Assembly: GCA_043228905.1 (NCBI GenBank)
Contig: JBHGNT010000135.1
Span: 1-64,000 of the forward strand
DNA: 64,000 bases
Reading direction: 5' to 3'
From: Azolla caroliniana
Lineage: Eukaryota; Polypodiophyta
In this document: one piece after another, positions 34,607-47,202 of the stretch
Layout: every line of letters starts with the position of its first letter
Numbering within the stretch: position 1 is the stretch's first letter
Notes under the pieces: generated by a model
What the model was told of the DNA's origin: nothing
Seen by the model: only the letters and a program-made list of their open reading frames with translations
Database searches by the model: none
Made by a program: the position numbers and the translations under genes

Positions 34607-36375
34607 CGTAAGTACCAAGGTCCAATATGACTGATGGAACCAAAAGTGAAACCCTTCCACATAGTATGTGTGGAATTGAACGGTGACACTCATGCTCAAG
34701 AACTTTACTAATAAACGTTGCTTTCGAGAGTGCAGATTGTGATCGTCAGAGGATGTATGTAGGAAGTGGATCAGATTGGCAATCCTTGGAGAGCAAACCG
34801 GAATGGATTGAATGTAGTGCATTGTATCAACGTGTGATACTTTGACTCTTGCACTTCTTTGGCCCGAAATATGCACAACTAATGAGTTTCCTCAATTGTG
34901 CTTTAATGTCTTGTCTCGCATCTGAGTGTGCAAGAGAGAATTCTAATGTACAGACAAAATAACATTTCCTATTTCAACGCAGTCAAAGATCTAATATTAA
35001 CGTGAATGGTTCTTAATGCAAAGAAACTAGGAAGGAGTTTGAACGAAGAGATATAGGAAGCAAATTATACAATGTACATAATATTTATGAAGTTAACTCT
35101 AGACAATTTGAATAGAAAAACATATGGTGGGACCCCTCTGAGATTTGGATATTTTCAATATATTGTGGAGAGATTACAAACTATACAACAATCAAAACTT
35201 TAGAGTGATCTTTGGAGCCTTACAATTAGGAACTTTATAACACACGTTATATATATACTAACATTCTTCCATAAAATGAACTTGAAAATATAAAGTTCCA
35301 TTGATCTTTGGAACATTAAAATCTTTATTGAGGTTCGAGGACATATTGCTTGAGAAATGGTGCTTAGGTTCTAAGAACTCTAGTTTTGGCCATGGCAACA
35401 ATGCCCAATAAGTCAATAATCGTAAACTTAATGGGGAAGATAAGGCAATGGGTCCTTTTAGGACATTGGGCTTGACCAAAATAATTTTCTTGAGCCCATG
35501 ATGTCACACATATTTGTATATAGGCAATCTTTCTTCAATGTATAGTAGAGCTGAATGACAATGGTTGTTTAGTCAAATTGTTTACACATTTGACGAAAAA
35601 CGTAGTAAAACTTGGACCATTAAGACACGCGATAGGAAATGCCATAAAAGTACATTCTCATTAAGTGATAGTGTAGAATTCTATGTTCTCGAGTGGATTT
35701 GCTTCATGTTTATGGTCTCAAATTCAATACTTGGCATTGTGTTTGGAAAGCGAAAGAAGCATGAACGCAATAGATGCTACATGAGTGTGCATTGTAAAAA
35801 GATTATACATATGCATGATTGAGGCAATTCACTTTGATCATGAAAGAGTTCATAACCCATCCATTTATTACATAAGGTTAGGGTAAATACATTAAAGATC
35901 TTGTGGCCATTTGTTTTCCATTCGTCTATTTGACTTGTTTGCTTTTTGCAAGGAAACCATGAACATTATGATCTCTTTTATCGATATGGGAGGTGGTTGT
36001 CATGTAATTTTGAGAGACTTCTCACCTAATTACTTAGGGGTTACCATAAAGGTACGGATTGATCAAGAACGAGAGTAAGAATAGTTAATGTGTCATTTGG
36101 ATGCTACAACCAAGCATGTTAACAAGGGTACACATTAACATTTTGAATAGCCATGAGATGTAGCGAAAATCTATCAAGGAAGGGGTATGCATAACAAGTC
36201 CCAGGCATAGAAATGTAGAGTGCATAGCTCTGCGATTGTATGTTTACTGCGGAAGGACTCCATGGGCCTTAAGACGAGCACCGCCGGGGGAGATAGATAG
36301 ATAGATAGATAGAGAGGGGTTTGGTGGTAATATTCTGAAGGCGGAATAGTTATTTCCGGGTACACTGCACTAAAC

Positions 36376-36388
36376 TTAGGGTTAGGGT
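36376..36388. promoter_or_regulatory. Telomere-like motif upstream of RPB3
   Basis: CTTAGGGTTAGGG lies about 270 bases upstream of the RPB3 start codon. It resembles a telo-box (AAACCCTA on the other strand) but is imperfect, so a regulatory role is only suggested. Confidence 0.25.
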
Positions 36389-36649
36389 AAGGAAAAAAGG
36401 TGGATGTAAGAGAAACCCATAGCCTCTCGTCGCCGAGGGACTAAAACAGAAAAGCGGGGGCCCGGGGTGTGGGGATATACATACATAATTTAGTAAGACG
36501 TACCGGAGAGGAGAGACAGACAGACAGACAGACCATTTAGAGTGACCAAGAGCGCGAAAGACAGACATTCAGGGTGTGTGAGGGAGCAGAGAGTAGAGCA
36601 GAGCAGATCAGAAGAGACAGAGAGAGACAGAGACAGAGACAGAGACAGG

Positions 36650-37943
36650 ATGGATGGAGGGGCGAGCAACCAGCGGTTCCCCAGTGTGCGGATCAGGGAG
36701 ATGAAGGACGATTTCCTCAAGTTCGAGCTTCGGGACACGGACACCAGTATGGCAAATGCCCTCCGCCGAGTGGTGCTGTCCGAAGTACCCACCATCGCCA
36801 TTGACCTTGTGGAGATCGAGATGAATTCCTCTGTCCTCAACGATGAGTTCATAGCTCACCGCCTCGGCCTCATCCCACTCACTTCCTCCCGTGCTGTCCA
36901 CATGAAACTCTCCCGCGATTGTGATGCTTGCGATGGTGATGGCAAGTAATGCTTCATTCCTATCTCTCTCTCTCTCACTCCTGTCTTTCAGTTTCTGTTC
37001 AATTCCTATTGTTTTTTCTTTGCTTTTTCGTTGTTGTTGTCGTGGTCGTTTTCAATGTTTGGTTTTTCTAAGAGATGGTGATGGTGATGCTGACTTATTA
37101 TCATCTGGGTGGGAAGGAGTTGGGTTTTATCATCACACGACATTGTGATATACGTATATGAAAGAAATTTTTTCTCGGAGTGATGGTGGTGGTGATGTAC
37201 TATCATCTGAAAGACAGGGGGAGATACATTTGATTGTAGTTAGTAGGTGGAATATAATCTATGAAACCAAAAGAAACATAATGCTGGAAAGAGAGAGATA
37301 ATGAGATTATATGTTAACAAGAACAGGGTGCCAATATGATCTGAGGAACCTACAATTATTACAAAGCACACTCTCCAGCTGTGTAGGTGGGGGATTTTCT
37401 AATGGTAGAAAAAACAATAAACTAAGCTTGTTTCCTAATTTCACTACCTGGCCATTCATGATTTTAGTCCTTTGATTGAGTATAGGAGCAAAGAGTAGTC
37501 CTAATGTTGCAGGCGTTGCTCCCATTGTTGATGAAAGTTCTGGAAAATGAGGACAACCTTGCAGGAATGATTGAAAATCATGCATGATTTCTTCATATTC
37601 CAGGTAGTCCAAAGTGGAACTCTCTCCTGTTTTGGTAGGTTGGAGCAATATAGATCACATATTTTCGTTTTCTCCCATTCCTCCAATGTGAGACTTTGGT
37701 TACCAATGCATTTAAATGTCTGGTGTTTGCCATCTATCCGTAAAGTTGATTGAGATTTCACTTAGAAGAGCCAATTGAGCCATAGTTGAGGTGGCTGTGT
37801 CAATGTTTTGGATACTGTGAGATTGTTAGTTCATTACACTGATGTATCATGTAGTTTAAGAGAAGAGATATATGGTGGTGTGAAAAGGATGCGTGAAAGT
37901 GAATATTTGAACTCATGATGTTAAGTTGATGACCTAAATATCT

Positions 37944-37984
<41 letters not shown>

Positions 37985-40347
37985 AGAAAACCCTTCTTGA
38001 GAGCTATAAATAAATCCACATCAATCTCCTACCAACTAGTCATATATCCCTACTTCTCTTTGTGATCTCTTTTCCCTTTTGGCCACCTTCTTATCAGCCA
38101 TCTATATTTGAGTGATATCTCTCCAATTGTATCTGTTTAAATTTGTATACCATATTTTGGATGTTACATGTGAGGATAATGCTGTTTTTTCCCTTTCAAG
38201 ATCTGGCCAGAGAGAGACGAAAGATATTAGAATTGTGGTTTGTTTTATGAATCAATGTGAAATCATACTTGGCCTTGTGACAAGGTCTCAGTTTTTTTGT
38301 TTGGGATAGTAACTGACTAAAGTCAATCACTAATGCTGTTTTTTTCCCGTTCAAGATCTGGCCAGAGAGAGATGAAAGATATTAGAATTGTGGTTTGTTT
38401 TATGAATCAATGTGAAATTGTTACTTGTCCTTGTGACAAGGTCTCAGTTTTTTTGTTTGAGATAGTAACTGACTAAAGTCAATCACTATAGCATCTTTCC
38501 ATTATTACATTACACATGGGCTTTTGTTTTGTTAGCAAAATGTTTTGAGGAAATTTTCAGCTATAATAAATTCAGAGAATCATGAATATTTAGAGTGACC
38601 ATCTTTATATACATCATTCTCAGATGTGAATACTACTGTGGATTTCACAGATAAATGTTAAATGAACATGCTTGTAGTTGCCATTCTAATACTCTGGGGG
38701 TTCAACTTCAAATGCAAGTGCACTTAATATATTGATGATTATAACATTCTGTGTGGATCACACACAAATTTGCCATTCTAATACTCCATTTATTGAACTA
38801 CAGATGTGAATACTGCTCAGTAGAGTTCACACTCAATGTCAAATGTACATCTGATCAAACATTAGATGTAACAAGCAATGACCTAATTCCTACTGAGCAG
38901 CAATATCCAGTATATCCAGTGGGCTTCCATGATCGGAATGAGTACGGAAATTTTGGAGATGAGTCTCCAGATCAGAGGTGCGATTTATTTTGAGCATGAT
39001 GTTAGAATGTGCATATCTGACATTTATGTACAAAAAAAAACCAACATGAAGGGCTGCATCCTTCTGTAGACACGCGCATATACTTGCATTTTTCTTCACA
39101 CTCAGCCATGAAGTCAGAGTGTTTATAATAGCTGTGATAATGCTGAAAGACTTTAATTATTGGAAGATATGACATATCAATGCACAGATAGTAACAGATA
39201 ATTGGAAAAGATATGACTACAATATAGATGAATTTATTATCTATATTGTGATATGACCCACTTTCCTAAAATATGTAGAATATTGTATCATGCATGTGTA
39301 TATATATATATGAATGTATAGTGTGTGTCTATCACTTACTGTGCAGGCATGAGATATCTATACATGATATGAATGTGCATTTTATGAATCAGTTCACTTT
39401 TTGATTTTCTGGCATTACAGAACTTCAAAATGGAATGACAATTTGTTGTGTGCATAGCACTTATTGTGCAGATGCGAGATATCTATGAATGATATGAACA
39501 TGCATTTTATGAATCAGTTACCTTTTTGATTTTGGCATTACAGAACTTCAAAATGGAACCACGGTTTCTTGTGTCTCCTGTCATTCGGATTATTCATTTA
39601 ATGATGCATATCATGACGCAGGGTGGATATTCTGTGCAAAAAGCATATGAAAATTTCATAAAAACTTCCAAAAGGAAGAGGGTGAGTACTTTTGACCCAT
39701 TTCTGACTTTTTTGTACATTTTGTTCTCAATTTCTACAGGGGCATTCTGATTGTGAAACTCAGGCGTGGACAAGAACTGAAGTTGCGAGCCATTGCAAGG
39801 AAGGGCATTGGTAAAGATCACGCAAAGTGGTCTCCTGCTTCAACAATAACTTTCCAGTTCGAGCCTGAAATTCATATCAATGAAGCACTGATGGAGACTC
39901 TTACACTAGAGCAGAAGAAAGAATGGGTTGAAAGCTGCCCTACAAAAGTATTTGACATTGATCCAAATACTCACCAGGTTAGCCAATACCTAGATAGGTT
40001 TATTAATTCTTCCCTACAGTGAATCTAGATAAGGCAAATAAGCTCTTTTATTTTTATATCCATTTCTACAGGTGGTGGTGGTTGATGCAGAGGCATATGC
40101 GTATGATGATGAGGTGATAAAGAAAGCTGAAGCGATGGGGAAACCTGGTCTTGTAAACATAATAAGCAGAGAAGATTGTTTTATTTTCACCATTGAGTCG
40201 ACGGGAGCCTTGAAAGCATCGGAGATGTTCTTAAATGCTATTGATATTCTGAAGGCAAAGCTTGATGCAGTTCGACTATCAATGGAAACAGAGGAGAATG
40301 ATGATCAATTTGGAGAATTGGGTGCACATATGCGTGGGGTCCTCTAA
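36650..40347 (+). CDS. NRPB3: DNA-directed RNA polymerase II subunit 3 (RPB3)
   Basis: Exons 36650-36945, 38804-38977, 39740-39977 and 40072-40347 join in frame to 327 aa, close to the usual length of about 319. The start [11 protein letters not shown] matches plant RPB3 N-termini. The alpha-like dimerisation region contains [31 protein letters not shown] and [20 protein letters not shown]. The zinc loop CX2CX5CX2C (C91, C94, C100, C103) is interrupted by intron 1. The protein ends [18 protein letters not shown]3 pairs with RPB11 as the counterpart of the bacterial alpha dimer, the assembly platform of Pol II; in plants the same subunit or a close paralogue serves Pol IV and V. A purine-rich 5'UTR precedes the ATG. 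All splice sites are GT-AG and every junction keeps phase. Nothing suggests inactivation. Confidence 0.97.
37944..37982. repeat. (GA)n microsatellite in RPB3 intron 1
   Basis: About 19 GA units in the 1.86-kb first intron. Confidence 0.95.
38178..38487. repeat. 154-bp tandem duplication in RPB3 intron 1
   Basis: Copies at 38178-38331 and 38332-38487 share AGATCTGGCCAGAGAGAGA, GATATTAGAATTGTGGTTTG and GATAGTAACTGACTAAAGTC with only a few differences. Confidence 0.93.
38622..38700 (+). pseudogene. Partial duplicate of RPB3 exon 2 start inside intron 1
   Basis: CTCAGATGTGAATACTACTGTGGA...TTCACA...AATGTTAAATG closely resembles the true exon 2 start (ACAGATGTGAATACTGCTCA..., 38801 onward). The intronic block TTGCCATTCTAATACTC also recurs before each. 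In this copy the second cysteine codon and frame are spoiled (TAC TAC TGT), so it looks like a dead exon echo with an intact AG. Confidence 0.6.
39321..39561. repeat. About 120-bp tandem duplication in RPB3 intron 2
   Basis: GTGCAG(G/A)(C/T)(A/G)(T/C)GAGATATCTAT and TGCATTTTATGAATCAGTT through GGCATTACAGAACTTCAAAATGGAA occur twice, around 39321-39446 and 39447-39561. Confidence 0.88.
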
Positions 40348-41634
40348 ATCATTCATTGTGAGTTGAATTGTTTTTCATATTCTATGCACAATTTGTAAGT
40401 GTGGAAGAGTTACTAATATATAGTGCTGATGGAGTAAGGCCAAGTGCTTTTTGTCTTATGCTTGGCGTCTGGTCATCCTTTTGTTATATGCAAAGGTATA
40501 CATAGTGTTAGGATAGTTAGGAGCTATGGGCCAGATGGGATTTGGCAAAAGCTCACATGTAAAACTTTGTAGGCCTAAGATTTTTTGCTCTGATTCAATT
40601 GTTATAAATGTTATAGCTTGACCAGTTTATTGGTTTATAACTTTGTTGTTCGCTTGAAGTCAGGCATAAACAATCGTTGTAATATATAAATGTGTTAGGG
40701 CTAAGCTAATTAAGGTTTTTAGCCATTGACTGTTTTATTGGGTTTCCTGGTGTAATTTCACTTCTTGGGTGGTGTTGATTCATCATGTGAACCTGAGTAT
40801 TTAACTTTGTTGCTCTTTACGATCATCAAAACAGTAATATTTGCGAAAACTCACAGATATTGGAAAAACACTGAATATTTCACATGGCGACTTTTGTGAA
40901 TGGGGATATTTTAGGTTGGGGGTCATTGCTGTGTAAGTCACTTCCTACAGAATTGAAACATTCTTCAATAGCACCTAGTTTATTTATAATAAGCATTGCA
41001 TACATCTTACATCAGATTAGTTTTGTATCCTATTTGATAGTGTTCACTAGCACCTAGTTTGTTTCAATTAAGGTGAGCTTGACATATCTCTTGCATGGCA
41101 TTAATTTGTGTATTTATTGATTGCTTTGGACTGTGACATGGTCACTTGACTGTTGGTCTTATTGTTTTGAAATTTGAAAGATAAAACAAAGAGTTCTAAT
41201 GCTAGTGCATGAAGTATGTGCTTGGAGATTGTAGGAGTGTTTTTTCCCATCCTTGGTCAATGCATCATTCTAACAATTTTTCAAATGCCAACATATGATC
41301 GAACTTATGAATGGATGATCCCAACAATTCAATCATGTTTTTGGATGCCTTAGTATTTCAACTTATGAATGTATCTTGGGAGGTCTTTCATTAACTTAAC
41401 CCTTGAAGATATTCGTATAATTCTTGTCCTCTATACTGCAGAATATGTTGGTAGAACTTGTATTACCTCGAAGAAATCTGCCTTTCGTAATTGACCCGTA
41501 TTATTCTCAAACTTCCAATATTTGAGACCGATATTATCTTGATAGGATTTTGATATTCAGAAATATTGAGTTATGAAACATTAGCGGCGCCAATTAAATT
41601 AATTGGGGATTGGTTAAAGGTGTAAAGTAATAGT
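40348..41634. other. 3' flank of RPB3 and intergenic DNA
   Basis: The first few hundred bases probably hold the RPB3 3'UTR. No other gene was seen. Confidence 0.5.
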
Positions 41635-41897
41635 CATAGTATGAACCATACGCACCATACATGCATTTGCATTCTCGATTGTTTCAATCATTCGAGTATA
41701 TGGTAAACACCCTCGAAGAATGATAAATACCATACTTTGGATTAACTATTTATTATGAGGTAAATAAACCTAAAAAAAAAGGGGAAAAAACAAAAAACAA
41801 AAAACAAACACAAGAATGTTTGAATAACATTTGCATTCGTTTTCCAATGTAGCAAAACGAATGTTATGCTAGACGAACACGAAATTTACGTACTATG
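41635..41897. mobile_element. hAT-type MITE with perfect 8-bp target duplication
   Basis: This 263-bp element begins CATAGTATG and ends CGTACTATG, near-perfect inverted termini. It is flanked by GTAATAGT at 41627-41634 and 41898-41905. The interior has imperfect inverted subterminal repeats (ACCATAC..., GTATGGT-type) and no ORF. An 8-bp target duplication with CA...TG termini is the signature of hAT transposons; the element is a non-autonomous member. A second copy lies at 56380-57268. Confidence 0.9.
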
Positions 41898-42252
41898 GTA
41901 ATAGTATTGGAATGTTATATCATTAAGATTTTGCCTTACGCATAAGGTGCTTATTGTGTTGCTTTGTACACATGATAAATCTTGATTCTTTGGATCTTAG
42001 TCACATGTCAATATCATAGTTATGAGAGAGTGCTATAGCAATGCGGTAACGGTCATATATGGGCTAAGGATTCACAACTTTATTTCTAATGAAGATGCAC
42101 TAGCCATCAATAGTGTTTAAATAACACATTCGTTTTCCTCACAAAAAGGTATTTGTTGATGAAATGATTGTGATACAGGCCAAAAGCTTCATGTTTTGGC
42201 TCATATGAAGGTAATTGCCATGAACATCTTAAAAGCTTTGCCATTTCTTTTA

Positions 42253-42518
42253 AGTGTTTACTACTTCATCATGCTTTACCTGTAACAAACTTGAAGACAT
42301 GCAAAGTATGCGATGAAGGCATGGTAGAGGATGAATGTCACTTGCTCTTCACATGCTCGACATAAAGTGCAATTCGTTCAAGATATGCTGACATACTAAG
42401 AGGGAGTGATAACTTAAGTGCCATACTTAAGCCACCACTGAGAAGGTTGAGCTCATATGTGTATGCTTTATTCACACATAGAGACTTTGTGCTTCAATGT
42501 ATGCATACCCCTTCTTAG
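42253..42518 (+). pseudogene. LINE C-terminal zinc-finger relic
   Basis: The frame reads ...LKTCKVCDEGMVEDE, CHLLFTC and, after one TAA, SAIRSRYADILRG, ending at TAG (42516-42518). The C-X2-C...H...C spacing followed by a Tyr/Arg-rich helix matches the zinc-binding module at the C-terminus of many non-LTR reverse transcriptases. It differs from the family at 60-61 kb. One in-frame stop and lack of an upstream RT show it is dead. Confidence 0.6.
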
Positions 42519-42555
42519 GAAGGAGACACATATCAAGAACACATGTATACTTTGG

Positions 42556-42610
42556 TCTCATAGGTCAAAATTGGCCTCTTTATGGACGATAAAAATTCTA
42601 ATTCTAATCT
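42556..42610 (+). mobile_element. LINE-like 3' tail
   Basis: TCTCATAGGTCAAAATTGGCCTC plus ...GATAAAAATTCTAATTCTAAT matches the tails at 4551-4612 and 62187-62230. It directly follows the zinc-finger relic, so the two are probably the coding end and 3' end of one element. Confidence 0.5.
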
Positions 42611-42649
42611 AAAAGGACAGGTTGATGATCGCCACTGTGTGTGTTGCCA

Positions 42650-43040
42650 ATTACAGGATGGGTGTCTTACAACGCAATAATTTCTAGGTATGTGCGGAAA
42701 AATAAAGGTTTCTCAGCTTTGCACAACCATGATGTTTGATATGTGCATGTATTTTAAAGGTGGAAACTTGGAAGAAGTATTCACTGTCTTTTCGAAGCAA
42801 CATAATCAAGATGTGGTGTCTTACAACACAATGATTTCTGGGTATGTGGAAAAATAAAGGTTTTCCAGCTTTGAAACCTTTGAGGAGTATATATGTGTAG
42901 TTGGTTAACCTTATTGATAGCATGTAGATGCTTTGGCAATATAGATATGGGGAAATTGTGCTCGAATGAAGCTATGAAATTGGATCTTGATACAATTGCA
43001 GGATATGCATTGATGTCAAGCATGTATGCAAAAAGTCATA
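42650..43040 (+). pseudogene. PPR (pentatricopeptide repeat) gene relic
   Basis: Frame 42729-42857 reads ...MYFKGGNLEEVFTVFSKQ and DVVSYNTMISGYV before a stop, characteristic of PLS-type PPR motifs. A diverged duplicate (WVSYNAIISRYV, about 42658-42694) precedes it. After a frameshift the segment from 42893 gives GNIDMGKLCSNEAMKLDLD and ALMSSMYAKS, also PPR-like. PPR proteins are organelle RNA-binding factors, abundant in plants. Stops, frameshifts and absence of the other repeats show a retro- or fragment pseudogene. Confidence 0.7.
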
Positions 43041-43095
43041 TAGTGGAGGTTATATATCTCCTAATCATCTCTCATTTTGGTAAAACAAGTGGGTT

Positions 43096-43160
43096 GTATT
43101 TTGTAGTCAATATGTATTTTAAAACTAATGGAAGGATATATTGTTTAGAAAATAATAATA
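43096..43160 (+). mobile_element. LINE 3' end (ACTAATGGAAGGATAT family)
   Basis: TATTTTGTAGTCAATATGTATTTTAAAACTAATGGAAGGATAT and an AATAATAATAAT tail match the ends at 8383-8447 and 19620-19682. It sits directly downstream of the PPR relic, which may therefore have been carried or truncated by this insertion. Confidence 0.55.
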
Positions 43161-43710
43161 ATCTGAAAAGCTTTACAATGCTTGTATGAAGGTAATTGTT
43201 TGTGATATCTTGAGGTTTGTATGGATTGACATTTTTAGAATGAACAATAGCCCAAGTCTCAAGGATTTATTTCAATATATGTATCATGGTTTAAGTGTTT
43301 AGTTTGTCCTCCACATGGTATTAACTCCATGTATCTAGACTAGGTCATTAAAGTCATAAAGGAGACATTGACCTAGCCTAAGAGGAGAAGCAAATTGGTG
43401 TCCCCAGTTTTAGGAAGTAAAGTGGGAAAACTATATGACTCTTTATGTTCAGAGTGAGACTTTAGATTTAGTCACCATTAAGTATAGGTTCACATATTCG
43501 GGGCAAAGCCAACCTTGCCCACACACTTTAGAGAGTCACCCATTTTCTTTTCTCTTTTCACTATTCTTGCAACCAAGCACAATATACTAGGTGTGCACTT
43601 TGATGGTGATGAAGAATGGTCTGCATTTATAAAAAAGGAAGGATAAGTCTCATGGTATGGTTCTTGCGATAGATATACATTTGGCCAAATGGAGAACATA
43701 CTTTTCGAGT

Positions 43711-43809
43711 ACACACACACACACACACACAAACACACACATTCACAGGAAGCATCTCGTTCAATTCACAGGAAGCATCTCGTTCAATTCACAGGAAGCA
43801 TCTCGTTCA
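43711..43809. repeat. (CA)n followed by three 23-bp tandem repeats
   Basis: A CA run (about 43711-43741) leads into ATTCACAGGAAGCATCTCGT units at 43741, 43764 and 43787. A truncated unit follows. The 23-bp copies look identical. Confidence 0.93.
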
Positions 43810-46568
43810 ATTCTCGTTCAATTCTCTAATGAACGTAGAGTGAGCTAGTTCCCACCATTTAGGCAATAAAATATGTTGCTAATGTTACAATTGTTCCACT
43901 ACTAACTATTTTGTCAAGAATGTAGATGGATTCAATTGGCATTAGTCAAAGCCGATTGTTTTATTGTCCTATCATACAAGGGCTAATCAAGCATCTTTTC
44001 CATGTCCTCATGTGGTTCAACGTGTAAAAGACATGACTATGTCTTTTTCAGTGACAAACAAATAACAGTACACATGCATACACTTTTGGATTGACCGTGT
44101 TTTCTTTTTGTGGTGTAGGATTTCACGAACACTACACTTCGTTTTACGTGTATTCTTGGTGTAGTTTGAACATATATAGAGGATATGGAATGATGCAACA
44201 AAGTTGTACTTTCCATTGTGGTGGCACTATACATACATGCATGCATGTGTGTGTGTGTTAGAGATGCCATTTGCAAGATTGAAAAATTGAAGTAACAATA
44301 TGAAATCTTGTTATGAGTACAACATTCAATATGTAGTTTGTTTGCAACTTCTTGATATATCTTGCCAAATAAATAATGTGTAGACAAGGCAAATTTCAAG
44401 GTAAAAAAATGTTGCCAAGCAAAATGTTGATCCTATTGGTGAGAAATAGTTCACTTTTTTGCATGTTTCGTATGTTCTAATAAACAATTTCCAGTATTTA
44501 TTTATAAATGCCTACTAGTAGTTTTCTCATACCTCTTAGAGAAGTTTGATTTTTCTTTTATAACCCTAGAATCATTTCTCTTTTAGATCTATGACTAATT
44601 ATAGAAGTAAATCATCTTACAACCCTAAAATCATTTATCTTTGAAGAGAGAGCATATCTATTTTTCCAAAAGACCTAGTTCACGAAGCGAGGTAAACATC
44701 ATTGTTACAATTATACAAATAACCCCTAGGAGGCAATAGCCTAGAGAATGTGACAATCTAGATAGGAGCCAATAGCCCTCAAAGTCTCTGATTAGGTGCT
44801 TCATGTAACACCCTAGACGAAATCAATATCTTGTTATTTACCACTAAGGTCATCACACAACCCCAAACACTTATTTCTAATTTAAATGCATGATGGGTTT
44901 TTATTGTACCTAGGTTTATGGTTTGAAAGATTTGGAGATTTTGGTTGTTCCTTTAAACTTGTCAAGGAGTAGTATAGAGCAAAAGTCAGTGTCATATGAA
45001 GGACATTTATCGTTCCATGGATTCCCAAAATGTTTTGTAGGTCATAATTATAAACAAAACATAGTTTACCTCAAACCTTGAGCATGTTCTAAAATGACAT
45101 GGTTATAGATGCAATGTGACTACTTAATTCCATGGAATTGGCAAATTCTAAAACCCATTTGACAATTGCAAAAAGTCTTCTTGGGGATCAATAAAGCCTT
45201 TTTTATGGACGAATGTTCATGCATTGACAAATTGAATCTTCGAGACATAACAAAACATGTCGTGTTTGTTAGTTAGTGGGAGAACCTCTCACGAGTCACA
45301 ACCATTGTTACCAAATCCGAATATGTAGTGTCAATCGTAAACCCTTGTTGCCAAACCTAGACGTATATCTTATAATTGAACTTGTATTGATAAAGGTAAA
45401 GTCTAGATGTTGCAAGGGAAATCTAAACACCAAAATCTTTAATCATAATTATTACCATTCACCCTCTTATCTTTCTATGCTCTTTTTATAATTCATTAAA
45501 TGCTACCAACCATGCTAAATGGATAGTGAGGAACAAGATGTGTATAATACAATTAGGTGATTGAAGACCTTAAGTCTATCAAGTAGGGCACATGGTATAT
45601 ATTCGAGTTTGTCCATGTATCTCTAGACACCAAGATCCCTTTAAACATAGGTTAGACTTTATCCATGTATCTTTAGGAACAATGGCTTTTAGATGTAGGC
45701 TACAATGTATCCATGTAGTTGTAGAAACTAAGTCTTTTAGGTGTAGGTTATAGCTTATCCATGTAGCCTAGGCACATGGGACATTTTAGTTCGGGTTAAT
45801 AAATAGGCATTAGAGAAAACACCACAATGTGGACATTGACACAATCGACATTGCACCCATGGTTTCCCCTTGACTGAACTCTCATAGTTCATCTTTTGTA
45901 TTTCCCTAATGATTATATTAAGCACAATGTTGTTACTCAAATAAGGTATTAAACTACGTGTATATAAATCTTGACAAAGGTTCATGTGTGTGCATATATT
46001 CTATTGAGCATATGAGTCTCTAACCGAAACCTGTGTTTTTTTACTAGTTTCATTCTTTGTCCTTATGTAAACTGGAAAAACGTTTTATCTCCATAAGACT
46101 AGATTTTCATGAAATTCAGTACACCTAAAAACGGGTCCATTAAAAAGTTGTATTTTGATTGGTTGAAAAGACGTGCGTTCAAGAGCTTACTAGGGTGTGT
46201 ATGTGTATGCATATATTTATGGAAGATCCTTATGGTACACCTTTGAAAATGACTAAAGCTTCGTTTCATGGAAAGTAAGCGATTAAATAATAACAAACAT
46301 CGAAAATAATGCTCTTCATGTTTTGTGTTGGAGCCGGTAATAATTGATGCAAAACTATTTCCCAAACGTCGAAAAATGAGTTTGTCTAAGAGAAAACTGT
46401 AGGCTATAATTGTCGAACAGCAAGTGACAAAAATAACAACATCAAAGACAAATTATATACATGGGTTGGAAGCAAGTTTTGACACGATGATGCGGAGCCC
46501 TCGAGAGGAGCTTAGGAGCTTATGAGTGTGTGACCGGGCTATCGGAGCTTCAAGGGGAACATCTCATC

Positions 46569-46582
46569 TATACATACATACA

Positions 46583-46613
<31 letters not shown>

Positions 46614-46697
46614 TGTACATACATGCATGCATACATACATACATGTATGTAAGTTTTAAAGAAAGAAAAAGCAAGCATATACATTGTAGAAAGGATA

Positions 46698-46730
<33 letters not shown>

Positions 46731-47010
46731 GAGAGAGAGGGAGAGAATGTTGAAGTGCCTATTAAGAAACTAGAGAAGAAAAACAGAGAACTAAATTTAA
46801 AATTCTTACTCATAAGATAGATAGCTACAGTCCAATTATCAATACATATACATATACTGTATACATATACATATACATATACATATACACACACACACAT
46901 CAAATACATACATACATACATACATATATATATATATAAATAGATTAATTATATAACATATATCTAAATAAATAATAAAGAAATCTTTATTTATATATAT
47001 TTAAAATCTG

Positions 47011-47038
<28 letters not shown>
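46569..47038. repeat. Microsatellite cluster upstream of the remorin gene
   Basis: CATA array (46569-46612), CA (46699-46727), ATATAC units (about 46848-46888), CATA and AT (about 46905-46938) and a TCC run (47011-47038). Like the receptor kinase, the remorin gene has its microsatellites concentrated just upstream of the transcript. Confidence 0.92.
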
Positions 47039-47043
<5 letters not shown>

Positions 47044-47202
47044 ATCACTCTGTTTTCTTCTTCATCAGATTTTCTTCATTTCTTCCAATAATCCTTCTGT
47101 AATTAGCCCTAATCTCTCTCTTTCTCTCTCATCTAATTTCCATTAATCCATTTCTTACTAGACTTGCTCTTTATCCCTCTTTCTAAATCCATCTCTCTTA
47201 AT

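Larger units (their letters stand above)
33938..36649. other. Intergenic between FAS1 and RPB3 genes
   Basis: No gene recognised. Contains a GA array at 34572-34604 and (AGAT)n near 36292-36312. The final 150 bases (GACA repeats, AGAGACAG repeats) are the likely 5'UTR and core promoter of RPB3. Confidence 0.55.
43161..47202. other. Intergenic, no gene recognised
   Basis: AT-rich DNA with the 23-bp repeats at 43741-43809 and a microsatellite cluster before the remorin gene (46569-47038). Bases 47060-47202 are CT-rich and fit the remorin 5'UTR. Confidence 0.55.

Noticed and set aside
34535-35500. Possible minus-strand LTR or retrotransposon coding fragments
   Set aside because: Some composition resembles LTR sequence, but no termini, target duplication or conserved domain could be identified.
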